This document shows positions 1-10,157 of a stretch of DNA of 64,000 bases, one piece after another. The notes under the pieces were generated by a model that saw only the letters and a program-made list of their open reading frames with translations, was not told where the DNA came from and searched no databases. The stretch is from Sweltsa coloradensis (taxonomy: Eukaryota; Arthropoda; Insecta; Plecoptera; Chloroperlidae). Numbering within the stretch: the first letter of the stretch is position 1; each line of letters begins with the position of its first letter. The stretch is from positions 1 through 64,000 of the forward strand of contig JAMZAV010006764.1 of the NCBI GenBank assembly GCA_024449915.1, given 5' to 3'. The translations under genes and the position numbers were made by a program.

Positions 1-482
1 AAATTACGGACCTACGACTTGTGTGCAGCTGTGGCATCCTCGCATACCACTCGCCTGTCATGGTTGCTAATGTACTCGATCAGATTTGTGCCATTAAGGA
101 TATTTTATTAGTATGTATAATCTAGTACAACCCAGTGACCTCACAGTAGCCACAAAGCAAGTCGGATACCAAATGTTATGCTGATGCCACGGACAAAATG
201 TTTTTACGTGCTTTTTCATGAGCAGTTTGGAAGGTTTGGCAACAGTGTAAATGTAGAGTTCACTTCAACTCAAAACAAATGTCATGAATATTTGTGATAG
301 AGCAGAGTTATGTATATCCACGCAAAGAGGAAAGATTATAGTTTCTTACAGTATGAATATAATTCCTGTCCGTGGTCGGGTTCTCGCGCTATCGCTTACG
401 AAACATTTAGCACGGGTTAATCGCCTATACCTCGCTGACGGGAGAGAACCGGACAACGCCCACTTAGGTTCCCTATATAATA
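1..482. other. unannotated flank, no gene recognised
   Basis: No coding potential, RNA gene or repeat shared with the rest of the window was recognised. The only long open frames here run into the adjacent AAT/ATT microsatellite and are runs of Asn or Ile. This is the DNA flanking the 5' end of LINE copy 1. Confidence 0.6.
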
Positions 483-484
483 TA

Positions 485-524
<40 letters not shown>

Positions 525-537
525 TTTTCTTAATAAT

Positions 538-608
<71 letters not shown>

Positions 609-617
609 TATTATTAT
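483..617. repeat. (AAT)n / (ATT)n compound microsatellite
   Basis: About 14 AAT units (roughly 485-525), a short AT-rich spacer, then about 25 ATT units (roughly 543-617). The two tracts are inverse complements and could pair as a hairpin. The LINE copy 1 sequence starts immediately after it, and a second ATT tract lies at the LINE 3' end (about 6957-6985). Confidence 0.9.
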
Positions 618-1544
618 AAGATCGATTAAAAAACATTGGGATGAACTGAGAGTACTTCTGCAGAAACAGTTAGATAAAATTCATGTGTTAGCACTAAGTG
701 AGGTTAATGTGAAAGAAATATGTAGTCAATTTGAGTTGGTCGGGTATGAAATGTTTTTTAATTTAAGAAACGAAAGACGAGGTGGTGGTTTAATTCTGTA
801 CGTTAAGAACTCGATTGTATTTGAGAGGAGTAATGTGTTATTTAGTTATTTTGAAGGCATAGCAGGTAACATAATAGTTAACAATAATGTCGTGTCACTA
901 TTGTTTGTTTACCGACCTCCCAGTAATAACACAAAGAAAGAATTCATTCAGGAGATTGATAATATTGGAAAGAGGTTAAAGACACAACAGCAATATTCAT
1001 TGGTGATGTCAACATTGATATACTAAGCGACTGTGATTCATTTGTACAACATTATGAAACAAGTCTAGCCGCTAACGGATTTACTAGGTGTATCTCTGGG
1101 GCAACACGTGAGGAGATGGTACAGGGCAGACTCAGAAGGTCGTGCATAGATCACGTTTATGTACGAGCGGTTAATATTCAGATTAGGTCAGCTATCTTTA
1201 CCTCAAAGGTATCGGATCATTATATAATAATGACATCATTGAATTTATCTCAACATGAAACTAAATCTGAGGGTAAGAATTATGCCACAATTATGAATGA
1301 AAATAAACTTCTTCATATTCTTAAAAGTATAAATTGGGATATCTTGCTTTCTGCTAACAGCTGTGAAACATTGTATAATTCGTTGTATTTAAATTTCAAA
1401 AGGGCGTATGAACGGGCTACGTGTATTAAAGAGCAACGTTATAACAAAAGGGGTAATAAATCGTGGATGACATCAGAGTTATTGGATATGATATCAAAAA
1501 GAGACCGTTTTTTCCATCAATGGAAAAAGTGTAAAAATAAATAA
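618..1544 (+). pseudogene. CR1/L2-like LINE copy 1, ORF2 endonuclease domain (5'-truncated)
   Basis: This is the apurinic-like (EEP family) endonuclease part of a LINE ORF2, which would nick the target DNA for target-primed reverse transcription. It aligns with copy 2 from residue 35 of ORF2 onward, so the first 34 residues and all of ORF1 are missing. Visible blocks are the SEVN catalytic Glu block, YRPP, GDVNID and SDHYII. The reading frame changes near 964, where one A is missing relative to copy 2 (685-1026 is one frame, 1116-1544 another), and again near 1545. It is therefore a dead copy unless the shifts are consensus errors. The 5' junction falls exactly at the end of an ATT microsatellite. 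Confidence 0.9.
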
Positions 1545-2831
1545 CCTTGCGAAAGGGGTTTACAGGGCTGAGTACAACAACATTCGTAATATATTGAATA
1601 AGAAGATAAAAATAGCAAAACAGAATTACTACCGTAAGCTTTTGGAAAAAAATAAAAAATAAAAAAGATACTTGGCAAACTATAAATACAATTATAGGAA
1701 AGAAAAATAAAGAGTCAGTAGATGCAGTTATTAAAAAGTATTTAGGCAAAAATGAGAGTCCCATTAATATAGTAAACAAATTTGCAAATGTTTTTGTAGA
1801 AGAGGTTGAGCATATCATTCATAATTGTGACGTGACTTGTGTTAAAGATGATACAGGAGAAAATAGTTTAATTAACCAGCAGAAGCAATCGGTATACATT
1901 CCTCCTATTGATGCGGCAACAGTGCAAGAAATCATCGTAGCAATGAATCCGGAAAAAAGTGCCGGTTATGATGGAATAAGGGTTAAAGACTGGCAAAATA
2001 TAAAGAATCAGATCAGTCCAGTAATTGCTTTGTTAATAAATTTATCAATTAAAGAGGGTGTGGTGCCAGATATGCTCAAGATATCAATTGTAAGGCCTGT
2101 CTATAAAAAAGGAAGCCATTATGATTATTCCAATTATCGCCCAATTGCCTTGTTGTCTGTGATCAATAAGATTATGGAAAAATATGTGTCTGGCTGTATA
2201 AGTGATTACTTTACGAAATTTAATATTATTAACAAAAACCAATTTGGTTTTCAGAAGGGCAAAAGTACATCTGACCTCTTATTAAAATTTTCAAATCTAG
2301 TAAATTCTAAATTAAGTGATAATTTGCATGTGGTATGCATGTTTATTGATTTCACGAAAGCGTTTGACACGCTCAACCACAAGAAATTATTATTGGCATT
2401 AGAAAATGTCGGTGTGAGGGGTCCAATTTTGCGATGGTTTCAGAATTATCTAGAAAATAGAAAAATAGTTGTAAAAATAGGTGAAGTGTTCAGCACCGCT
2501 AAAATAATAAAATCAGGGGTGCCGCAAGGGTCAATCCTAGGGCCATTGTTATACTTGGTATATGTTAATGCGATTACGCGATTCTTAAAGAAGTGTTTTG
2601 CATATTTTTTTGCCGATGACTCAGCATTAGTTGCGATTCATAGGAGGATTTCAATTGCTGAAATGTATTTGCAAGAGGATTTTAATAATTTACTGAGATG
2701 GACTCATGATGACGGTTTGATTGTTAATGCTAAAAAAACCAAAATAGTTCACATTTCTACTCCTTTAAATCTTGAACACAATGTTGCTGTTAAAGTCATA
2801 TCACACTCGGTACAGTGTTTGCATAATAACG
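1545..2831 (+). pseudogene. CR1/L2-like LINE copy 1, ORF2 reverse transcriptase (first part)
   Basis: The longest open stretch starts at 1832. It holds the reverse transcriptase core: RPVYKKGS and NYRPIALL fingers, motif A FIDFTKAFDTL (Asp173 of the stretch), motif B SGVPQGS (residues 228-234) and motif C FADD (260-263), all intact. The region 1545-1830, between endonuclease and RT, has at least two frameshifts near homopolymers compared with copy 2. At 2832 similarity to copy 2 stops abruptly at a TTAA and resumes at about 5987, so the RT C-terminal part is separated by an insertion. The open frame continues to 2884, but its last residues are inserted DNA, not LINE. Confidence 0.92.
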
Positions 2832-3095
2832 TTAAGAGTGGTCGGCTCCTGCGAGCGTGGTCAAATTTTGCGGTCACTATCTGAACTACAGGAAGCTTCC
2901 TACCCCCTTCCCCGTGGCCCGCAGCCACCAGCAGCAACCATCCGCATTTCTGTTTTGAAAGAAGGGTTGATGGTTTGAAAGGATCCTAGGTAACAAAAGA
3001 GTCTAAACCAAAGTGACCAGTGGTGACAGGTAGAAATATTTCTCGAATCTTGAATCCGTCTAAAATAGTTTTCTGTGTTGCTCTGTGCCTCACTC

Positions 3096-3100
<5 letters not shown>

Positions 3101-3129
<29 letters not shown>
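3101..3129. repeat. (GA)n microsatellite
   Basis: About 14 uninterrupted GA dinucleotides inside the TTAA-flanked insertion. The Arg-Glu and Ser-Leu runs it would encode are not genes. Confidence 0.9.
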
Positions 3130-3132
<3 letters not shown>

Positions 3133-5083
3133 TTGAACAGCTATTTGGGATTAGGGCTGTGGTCAGAAAGTTGACATTGGAAAATATTGAGCATATAACA
3201 TACATTTTTGTTTTGTTCATTCAATTCCAATCTTATTTTCAAGATGACGTGAATATAAATTTAGCACAACATAGTGATAATATATTATTATATTTATATG
3301 GAGGTATGTAGGCCTAATATAACTAGGCCGCTTCGCAAACGCTTTTTTTAGTAGCGTTGATGGATGAGCTTTTTGGCAAGTTTTTAATTTGCGTGGGATC
3401 TCTCACTTGTGCAAGTGCTTTTTGATCGCATTGTAGGTGATTGTTGCTCCAATTTTCGCTTTGCTCATCCAATCATTATGTAATTTTGATAGGTACTTGT
3501 TCATTATAGGGAGGGACCCCCCTCCCCCCCAAAAAAAAAAAAAGGAAAGTGGGTTAGTGGGGTTTGGGGGGGGGGGGCGAAGCGCCGTGGGGGGGTATCA
3601 TGAAGTGCATTGCTGTGGTCGGCTAGCCGCCCCCCCCCCCCCTCAACCGCACTAACCTACTTTTCACTTTTCGGGGGGTCATGTAAATGAACAAAGTACC
3701 TTATAATATTATGAAATGAATAATAAATAACATCGTATCTAGAGTCGACCTAATCAGTCATAACTGATCATCAGTGAGGTATTTATATTATTATCTTCAG
3801 CTCATTTTAAATACTCTCCCAACCAGTTATAACTTTTACAAAAATATTCATAAATCGTAACATCCACAGGGAAGTTACTTTCGTAAAACATGAATAATCG
3901 CCAATATTCACCAAAACGACGTGAGCGAATAATAGGTCAAACGAAAATATTTGCAATACAAATATTATTTATATGTGATAGCAGCAGCAGTAATTACACT
4001 TTACAATTATTCAAATAGCCCAAGTAATAATCAAAGTACCCTGCTGGGTTGTTGGCTTCTTCAAAGAGCGTTTACTCCTTAGTCAAACAGTCGCATTCGT
4101 GTATGAACGTTGAGGGGGGGGGGAATTTCCAGCTCCCCCATACCCCCTCTAACACACACACACACATCTACACACAAAAACTGGCCTTAATTGAGAGGGG
4201 TCAGCTTTGCAAAATTAGTACGGAATACGGTGCAAAGTTTCAGTTGTGTGCATCGCTCTTATTGCCAAAGGTGGCAAAATGTGCAAATTTGCAACTTAAC
4301 AAGCCTGAAAACACGATTAAAAATCTAAAATTGTACAATAGTTGAGTGATAATAATTGGCTCTATAAGAAAATCCAGAATCTAATGGGGGGGGGGGGGGG
4401 GGGTCGGTCACCCCAATCCCCGGAATCTATTTCTGGAGGACTTGGTCTGGTTCACTGTAATGTACACATTACCACGAACTACGATCAGCATCTAAGAATT
4501 TTATGGATAAAAATGTGAATATCTATTAAATGCCATTGCATTGTATTAGCTCATTGCATGCCTTCATCGCAACATGTTTTTTTTGCAGTCGTTGCAGTAA
4601 GGTTTTGAAGGTGAACATCACAAACAACAAATGAGTTCAGTATTATGCTATTTACTAAATTAATCCATCTTGTAAGCTCACAGTTATGATATTTTTTTGT
4701 ACATATGACGTGCAACAGGGGGGCACCCTAAGCACGTGCCTTGTTGTCGTTGCCTATTGGGTAATATGGCCATGAGTTGAGAAGCTTTTGTTTTTTGCTA
4801 ATTTCACAAAATAAAAAATCCCCCCCACCCCCCTCGAAAAACAGTTATTACACGCATGTAATCAAATACCACGCAAAGGCAAACTTTGCAACGCAAATCC
4901 ATACATTGATAAATCATTCATTAAATCAATCAATACATAATATATCAACAATGAATGAGTAGGAGGCTTAATGATGAGCTCTTATAAAGTCAATAAGTTT
5001 TATCAATTTATTGTACATAGGCGTTTAGAGCTCCCCGTAGCGCTCAGTGAATGAGCTTTCAATAACACGAACGTTGTGGTTAG

Positions 5084-5437
5084 TTGCTCGTCTATTGTAC
5101 GCCTGACAAGAAAATTATTGTCTTAATAAACACATATTGTTGACAATTATTTATGAAATTATATTTGAGATCAGCAACTCCTGCACATTGCAAAATGTTT
5201 TTAATTGAAGCTCCACGACCAAAATTAACATTTCACATGCTTTACCATCTCTGAAGTTGATAGTGTAACCCATTTGCTGTGAAATGCTAATTTTTGTCGT
5301 AGAGCTTTGATTAAAAAACATTTTGGCATGTATTTGGAGTTGCCGATATCAATAAATTTCATATATTAGTAAATTTATAAAAAATGTATGTTTATTAAGA
5401 CAGGAATTTTATTGTCAAGCGTACAATAGACGAGCAA
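5084..5437. repeat. 354-bp imperfect palindrome (foldback)
   Basis: The left arm begins TTGCTCGTCTATTGTACG and the right arm ends with its reverse complement, CGTACAATAGACGAGCAA. Matching blocks continue inward, including the TCTTAATAAACA block, GCAACTCC, AGCTCYACGAC and the block ending CATTTCACA, leaving a central loop of about 45 bases near 5260. Arms are about 150 bp. It contains no ORF. The shape suits a MITE or foldback transposon nested in the larger insertion. Confidence 0.85.
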
Positions 5438-5986
5438 TTCTAATTTCTAACCCTTCCTCGAAACAGGTAGCCCGCCAAAATGCTTTGGGCGGTTTTACGT
5501 CCAGTTCGGTCGAAGCGCATCTTCTTTTGTTTGAGTCACGGAACTACTGTGGAGCGATCTGTGGCAAACCCACGAACTCGGTGGTGAAAAAACCGTTATT
5601 GAAGGAATATTTGATTGAGTGTAGACATTGCACTTCTGTCCCGTTTTTAGGAAGCTTAATAATTACCATCTCGGCAACGATTTCAGTAATTGTTGTTAAC
5701 AAAATCCACTACTAGCGCTACTTCGAATAATTGTTCTAGCTTATGTCAAACTCTCAAAATATGCACCATCATTTCGTGCAAATGTTATATAAAAGCTCAA
5801 TTCATCATTTTTTTTTTCATTTTTGGTAATGTTGATCGTTAATATTATTAGTAGCGCTAATAGGTTGAACGTTTATCTGAGAGTGGGTAAAATATAGTAA
5901 ATATTCTATTATTAGTTTGTGCGTAATCGGCGCAGCTTTGAACCTCTGTTGAGAGTAGCAAAACTACATGTTCCGAACGCTCTTAA

Positions 5987-6633
5987 ACAAAAACTCACGT
6001 GACATAAATTGCAACTGTGATCAAGTGATTGAGTCGGTGTACAGTCACGTGTATTTGGGAATCGAAGTTGATCAGTGCTTTTCTTGGGACAAACATATTA
6101 GTAGATTATGCAACAGGATTCGACCGTGCGCAGCACAACTGTACCATTTAAAAAAATTTCTCCCATATAGTTTACTTCGTATGGTTTATATCGCAATGGT
6201 TGAGTCAATCATCTCGTATGCACTGTTGGCCTGGGGAAATGCCTCTCATATGTATATTAATCAAATAGAAAGTTTACAGAAATATATATTAAAAACAATT
6301 CTACCCAATCATATAACAGATCATTGTTCGTCAAACGAGTTATTCAAAATATCTGATTTGCTTCCCGTAAATGTTATGTATATATATAAGTTAATAACTA
6401 AATTTTATTATAATGATGAACACAGAATTAAAATTGACCATACCATATATACAAGAGCGCAAGCCGCAAATGACTACAGAGTTCCTTTGACAGCAAATAA
6501 ATATGGTGAGCGATCTCTGCAGGTTAGTGTGCCGCAGAGTTTTAATCTCTTGCCGCCGAAATTAAAAGAATTGGATAGGTTGAGCCAAGTCAAGATAAGA
6601 GTTAAAGAGTTTCTTTTGTCCAATTTAATGTAG
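5987..6633 (+). pseudogene. CR1/L2-like LINE copy 1, ORF2 C-terminal part
   Basis: This continues ORF2 beyond the insertion and is open to the normal stop at 6631-6633. It carries the post-RT region shared with copy 2: IESVYSHVYLGIE, RIRPCAAQLYHLK, SIISYALLAWGNAS and the C-terminal PQSFNLLP...KVKEFLL blocks. This is the thumb and C-terminal domain typical of CR1/L2-like ORF2 proteins. The start at 5968 seen by an ORF finder is an artefact, because its first residues are inserted DNA. Confidence 0.9.
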
Positions 6634-6956
6634 AATTTGTTACATTATTTTTCGTTTCCTTTTTTTTTCCAGAGCTCTTTTTGTATGAGTAACTGTTCAT
6701 TTTATTTTTGTGTTTTGTTATTCAAATTTGAATTGTTTAATAAGTTTTTATAATTTATATTGTTAAACATTATGTAGGAATTAGCCATGGAATCTGCATT
6801 CCGTATCTAGCATGTAACTTAATAGTATGTAATAATTATTTTCATAAGAATATAACCCACAGACAAGCTTATCAAAGCTTTGTGGGCAATCGAATAAAAT
6901 TGTAATTATTAATTCTGTAAGAAAACTTTATTGCTAATAATAAAAAATAAAAAATT
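6634..6956 (+). mobile_element. LINE copy 1 3' UTR
   Basis: AT-rich non-coding tail between the ORF2 stop and a terminal ATT tract. It holds a strong stem-loop (listed separately) followed by a short segment, GGCAATCGAATA, whose counterpart in copy 2 is GGATATCGAATC. The end is A-rich (AATAATAAAAAATAAAAAA) and runs directly into (TTA)n. Confidence 0.8.
6856..6886 (+). other. conserved 3' UTR stem-loop, copy 1
   Basis: CCCACA (6856-6861) pairs with TGTGGG (6881-6886), and AAGCTT (6865-6870) with AAGCTT (6875-6880). There is a GAC bulge on the 5' side and an ATCA loop. The same 12 base pairs and the same GAC bulge occur in copy 2 with a different loop. It is a candidate recognition element for the LINE's own reverse transcriptase. 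Confidence 0.85.
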
Positions 6957-6985
6957 ATTATTATTATTATTATTATTATTATTTG
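6957..6985. repeat. (ATT)n microsatellite at LINE 3' end
   Basis: About nine TTA units directly follow the A-rich LINE tail. Together with the 543-617 tract they bracket the LINE. Confidence 0.85.
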
Positions 6986-7560
6986 TATTATATTAAGATA
7001 TATTTTGTATATTTTATATATTGTATATAGTTGTCCTCCTTTGTTTATCATTTTTTTAACTGAAAAAGACAGACTTTAAATAAACAAATATTAAAAATAT
7101 AATTATTATTATTACTGGATTTCTGGAGTCGCTGAGGCTAGCAAGGAGGCGTTCAGCTTTCTGTTTTTTTTTCGGGTAAACGTCTGATCGCATATTTAAC
7201 ACATTTTCATGTGAGCGTTAATAAAGAATCAAACTAAGAGATCCAGTACTGGCATTACTCTAAAATCTCATCAATTTTGCAGAAAAAAATCATCTACAAA
7301 CTATATTATAAATGACTTATTTTAGTTAGAGTTAAGACAAAGTAATAATGTAGGTATGTAATATAGATACACATGGAAGTACTTGACGTAAGTCCGTACA
7401 ACATGTTAGCTCCGGTTTTGACCGAGTTTGTATGAAATACATCCAATAAAATAATAATATAATAAAAATAATAATAAATAATAATATATAATATATATAT
7501 ATAAAATTAGATTGCAGACACAATAATGAACAATAGTTAAAAGGATGTTAAATTAGTAAT
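6986..7560. other. AT-rich flank, no gene
   Basis: AT-rich sequence with short TA and ATA runs (7440-7505). No coding or structural RNA signal was seen. Confidence 0.5.
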
Positions 7561-7564
7561 ATTA

Positions 7565-8161
7565 CAATATTTAATCATGTTGTTTGTAGTCTCGAGATTC
7601 CAAGACTTTATGCGTATTATGAACGAATTTGTTTAATTAAGAAATCGTGATTCGTGAATGATTTATTTTTCTGGGTCTGGACTCTGGAGTAGGTATTGTT
7701 TTATACTCTCATGTTGAGGGGCCCACTCTCCCATTGTATTATATATTCGCGTGGATAAATAGATCCATTGTTATAAAAACATGAAGCTACATTCACATAT
7801 CATACATTTTAGTACAAAGGTTGTCAATGTTAAAACTAATTCTTCCTGTACGTGCTCCATTGCATTTGAATAATGTGTGTTGTATGTTGTATTTATTTGC
7901 ACAGTTCGAAGTACAACAATAGCAATACAAACAATATGCCTATGATGGTAACCGATCCTTACATACTCAATTAACACTACCCGCATAAACGCAACATAAA
8001 ACATGATTGCATTCAAGATTTTTTTCAAGTTATTAGATTGTTCTTTTTTAGTATCACAGGTAAAAAGTTTTGTCAAATTCACGCAGTGACAGATATATAT
8101 TTAAATTGAAATAATTTTTGGTTTATTTTTATTTTCAGTCTGTTAATGTCTAGGGAAGAAT
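7565..8161. repeat. dispersed repeat R1, first segment (copy a)
   Basis: Clearly similar to 30722-31240 and 31564-31620. Shared landmarks include GAACGAATTTGTTTAAT, TTATTTTTCTGGGTCTGG, ATGTTGAGGGGCCCAC, TTGCACAGTTCGAAGTACA and TTCACGCAGTGA. The 31-kb copy continues straight from the segment ending near 8161 into the segment that here starts at 9746, so about 1.6 kb between them is extra DNA in this copy. Coding content is not apparent. Confidence 0.8.
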
Positions 8162-8681
8162 TAATATCCAACCAAATACAAAAATTTGTAAAAAAAAAAA
8201 AACGGCAGACAAGCTCTCCTTCAAAAGTCTTCGGCTGTGAATGCTGTGAGATACGTATAGAAGTTGAGCCAAGCTTTTTATTCTTTCTCCCTAGTTTCGC
8301 TTTGAAAATAAGTAAGATCATTTTGCCTGTTGACGAGCGCCAAGCCAACAATTTTTGTGGTAAAAAAGTAAAATTTTTAAACTCGAAATCATAAAAAAAA
8401 ATCTTGGCCATGAACCAAATTCAATGGCCAAGCCATTTTTTTAATGATTTCGAGGCTTAGCGCTCGTCAACAGTACCACAAAATCGTTGGCTTAGCGCTC
8501 GTCAACAGGCGAAATGATCTTACTTTTTTTTTTTTCAAAGCGAAACTAGGGAGAAAGAATAAAAAGCTTGGCTCAACTTCTATATCTCACAGCATTCACA
8601 GCCGAAGACTTTTGAAGGAGAGCTTGGCTGCCGTTTTTTTTTTTTTTTTTTTTACAAATTTTTGTATTTAGTTGGATATTA
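8162..8681. mobile_element. 520-bp foldback element with about 230-bp inverted arms
   Basis: Ends TAATATCCAAC (8162-8172) and GTTGGATATTA (8671-8681) are exact inverse complements. Long arms contain matching blocks such as CAAAAATTTGTA, CAAAAGTCTTCGGCTGTGAA, CTCCCTAGTTTCGCTTTG and CTGTTGACGAGCGC. The loop region has TTGGCCAT and ATGGCCAA flanking the centre. The right arm carries a short extra duplication (CTTAGCGCTCGTCAACAG twice). Flanking bases would allow a TA target duplication. A partial relative lies at 14655-14812, and a site without it at about 31620. Confidence 0.88.
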
Positions 8682-8744
8682 CATCTTTTTGTTGTTCGTT
8701 CGCTATCAAGGTGTGAATGATGGACTTTCAATGATTAAATTTGT

Positions 8745-9445
8745 TAAGTTCAAAGTTGTTTTTTGACATTTTTGGGCCCCCAAAGATACCCCTTGTGTTT
8801 TAAGCACTAGATGTTTATAATGGTTAGGAGCATGTTTAATTTCAAGCTTTTACAAATTACTACGCCTGAGTAATTACGCATTTTGATTTTGATTTTCCCC
8901 GGTCCCATACATTGCCCGGTTTTTGTTATATGAGGTACATCTGAGTGCGGCCTAAGTTTCAAAGTTCTAAGATGAACCGTACGGAATTACCTACTTTTGA
9001 TAATTTTGATTTTCTCCGGTACCCGTTACCCAATTTTGCTTTCCATATTCAAAAGTGATAAAGAATGAGAGATATCAAAATGTATTCCACGTTTGAAACA
9101 TCTCAGTTGTAGCGTTTTCTTTGAATGATTCATTTCTTAAAGTTCAGATATGTTTTTTGTCATTTTTGAGCCCATGGTCATCCCCAAATTTAGCCCCTTG
9201 TGTTTTGGACGCAAGATATTTATAATGAATGGTTAATAGCATGTTTAATTTCAAGTTTGTACAAATTACCACGCCTTTGGTAATTACGCGTTTTGATTAT
9301 CATCCAAATTTTTATTTTCTCCGGTCCCTGTTACCCGATTTTGGTTTTGAAAGCAAATGTCAATGCGTCTGAAGTACATCTAAGTGTGGTCCAAGTTTCA
9401 TAGTTCTAACATTTACCGTTTTCTCTGTAGGCTTAATTAATCTCC
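8745..9445. repeat. tandem duplication, period about 403 bp
   Basis: Two diverged units in direct orientation. CCCCTTGTGTTTT recurs at about 8790 and 9194, followed in both by TTTATAATG, GCATGTTTAATTTCAAG, TACAAATTACYACGCC, TTACGC.TTTTGATT and a CCGGTCCC..T..CCCG block, then GTACATCT.AGTG.GG.C. The units differ at many positions, so the duplication is old. No ORF spans both units. Confidence 0.8.
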
Positions 9446-9745
9446 GCGGAGAACTCCTAGCCAGCCAGCCACCCACCCACTCAGCCACCAGCCAGCCGAA
9501 AGGAATTTGACGATGTTGAGAGCCTTTTTTAACACAGAACGAGTTGTCGGATTGGGTTGATTTTTTTTTTGTATGTCATGGACCACATACCAGGTCATAT
9601 ACCGAGTTTCAAGATTGTAACTCTTTCGGGGCGGCGTGTGCAGATAGCTGAAAACCCCCCAATCTGGTAGCTGTATACAGGGCTGGAGTTCGTGTCGCCT
9701 AAGCAGTCGCATGCGCTTGTCTGCCGGGCGACGACCGTCGCCCTA

Positions 9746-9905
9746 GATACAAGTTACGGTAGCCACAGATTGCATGCAGCTTTCACACTTAGTTATTTAT
9801 TTCAAAATTGACATTTTACTTTACTCATCCAAGAAATAATAATGTAAGTTATTAAAACAGTACATTTTGTATTATTGACCGGCTCTCTCCTGTTGCGTAT
9901 GTCGC
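9746..9905. repeat. dispersed repeat R1, second segment (copy a)
   Basis: Matches 31645-31805: GTAGCCACAGATTGCAT..AGCTTTCA, TTCAAAATTGAC, CATCCA.GAAATAAT and CCGGCTCTCTCC. It is the downstream half of R1 displaced by the 8162-9745 insertions. Confidence 0.75.
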
Positions 9906-10157
9906 ACCTGTATAATTATTAATTATGCTAGGTTTTCGTAAAATATATTTTTTCTACTTTGAATTTTGTTTTAAATACACATAGTGGTTTTCTCAACAAA
10001 ACTCATGAAGGATTACTGGGTCTCTATAATAGTAGAGGTCACAAAAAGCCCATTCCATTGCATAGCTTAATTAAATGCATCTTTAATGCCACTTTGGTAA
10101 ATAAACCACAAGTAGTAGAAATGAGATGTAACATGAACGTCCCCTAAAATAATTTAA

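Larger units (their letters stand above)
2836..5982. mobile_element. 3.15-kb TTAA-flanked insertion inside LINE copy 1
   Basis: TTAA occurs at 2832-2835 and 5983-5986, exactly where similarity to copy 2 is lost and regained. Just inside, the left end reads GAGTGGTCGG and the reverse complement of the right end GAGCGTTCGG (8/10 match), as expected for short terminal inverted repeats. Removing the insert with one TTAA gives a length within one base of copy 2 at this site. TTAA duplication is typical of piggyBac and Kolobok superfamilies. No transposase ORF is visible. Contents: a GA microsatellite at 3101-3129, G/C homopolymers near 3520-3640 and 4386-4403, and a palindrome at 5084-5437. It may be a composite of more than one element. 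Confidence 0.7.

Noticed and set aside
284..636. ORFs on both strands with poly-Asn and poly-Ile
   Set aside because: They are direct translations of the AAT/ATT microsatellite.
2844..2884. C-terminal extension of the LINE copy 1 RT frame
   Set aside because: The frame runs into the TTAA-flanked insertion; copy 2 shows the real continuation at 5987.
3075..3311. Arg/Glu-rich ORF and its antisense Ser/Leu ORF
   Set aside because: Generated by the GA microsatellite.
5485..5715. 76-codon open frame in the TTAA insertion
   Set aside because: No recognisable domain, and no second copy or splice signal to support it.
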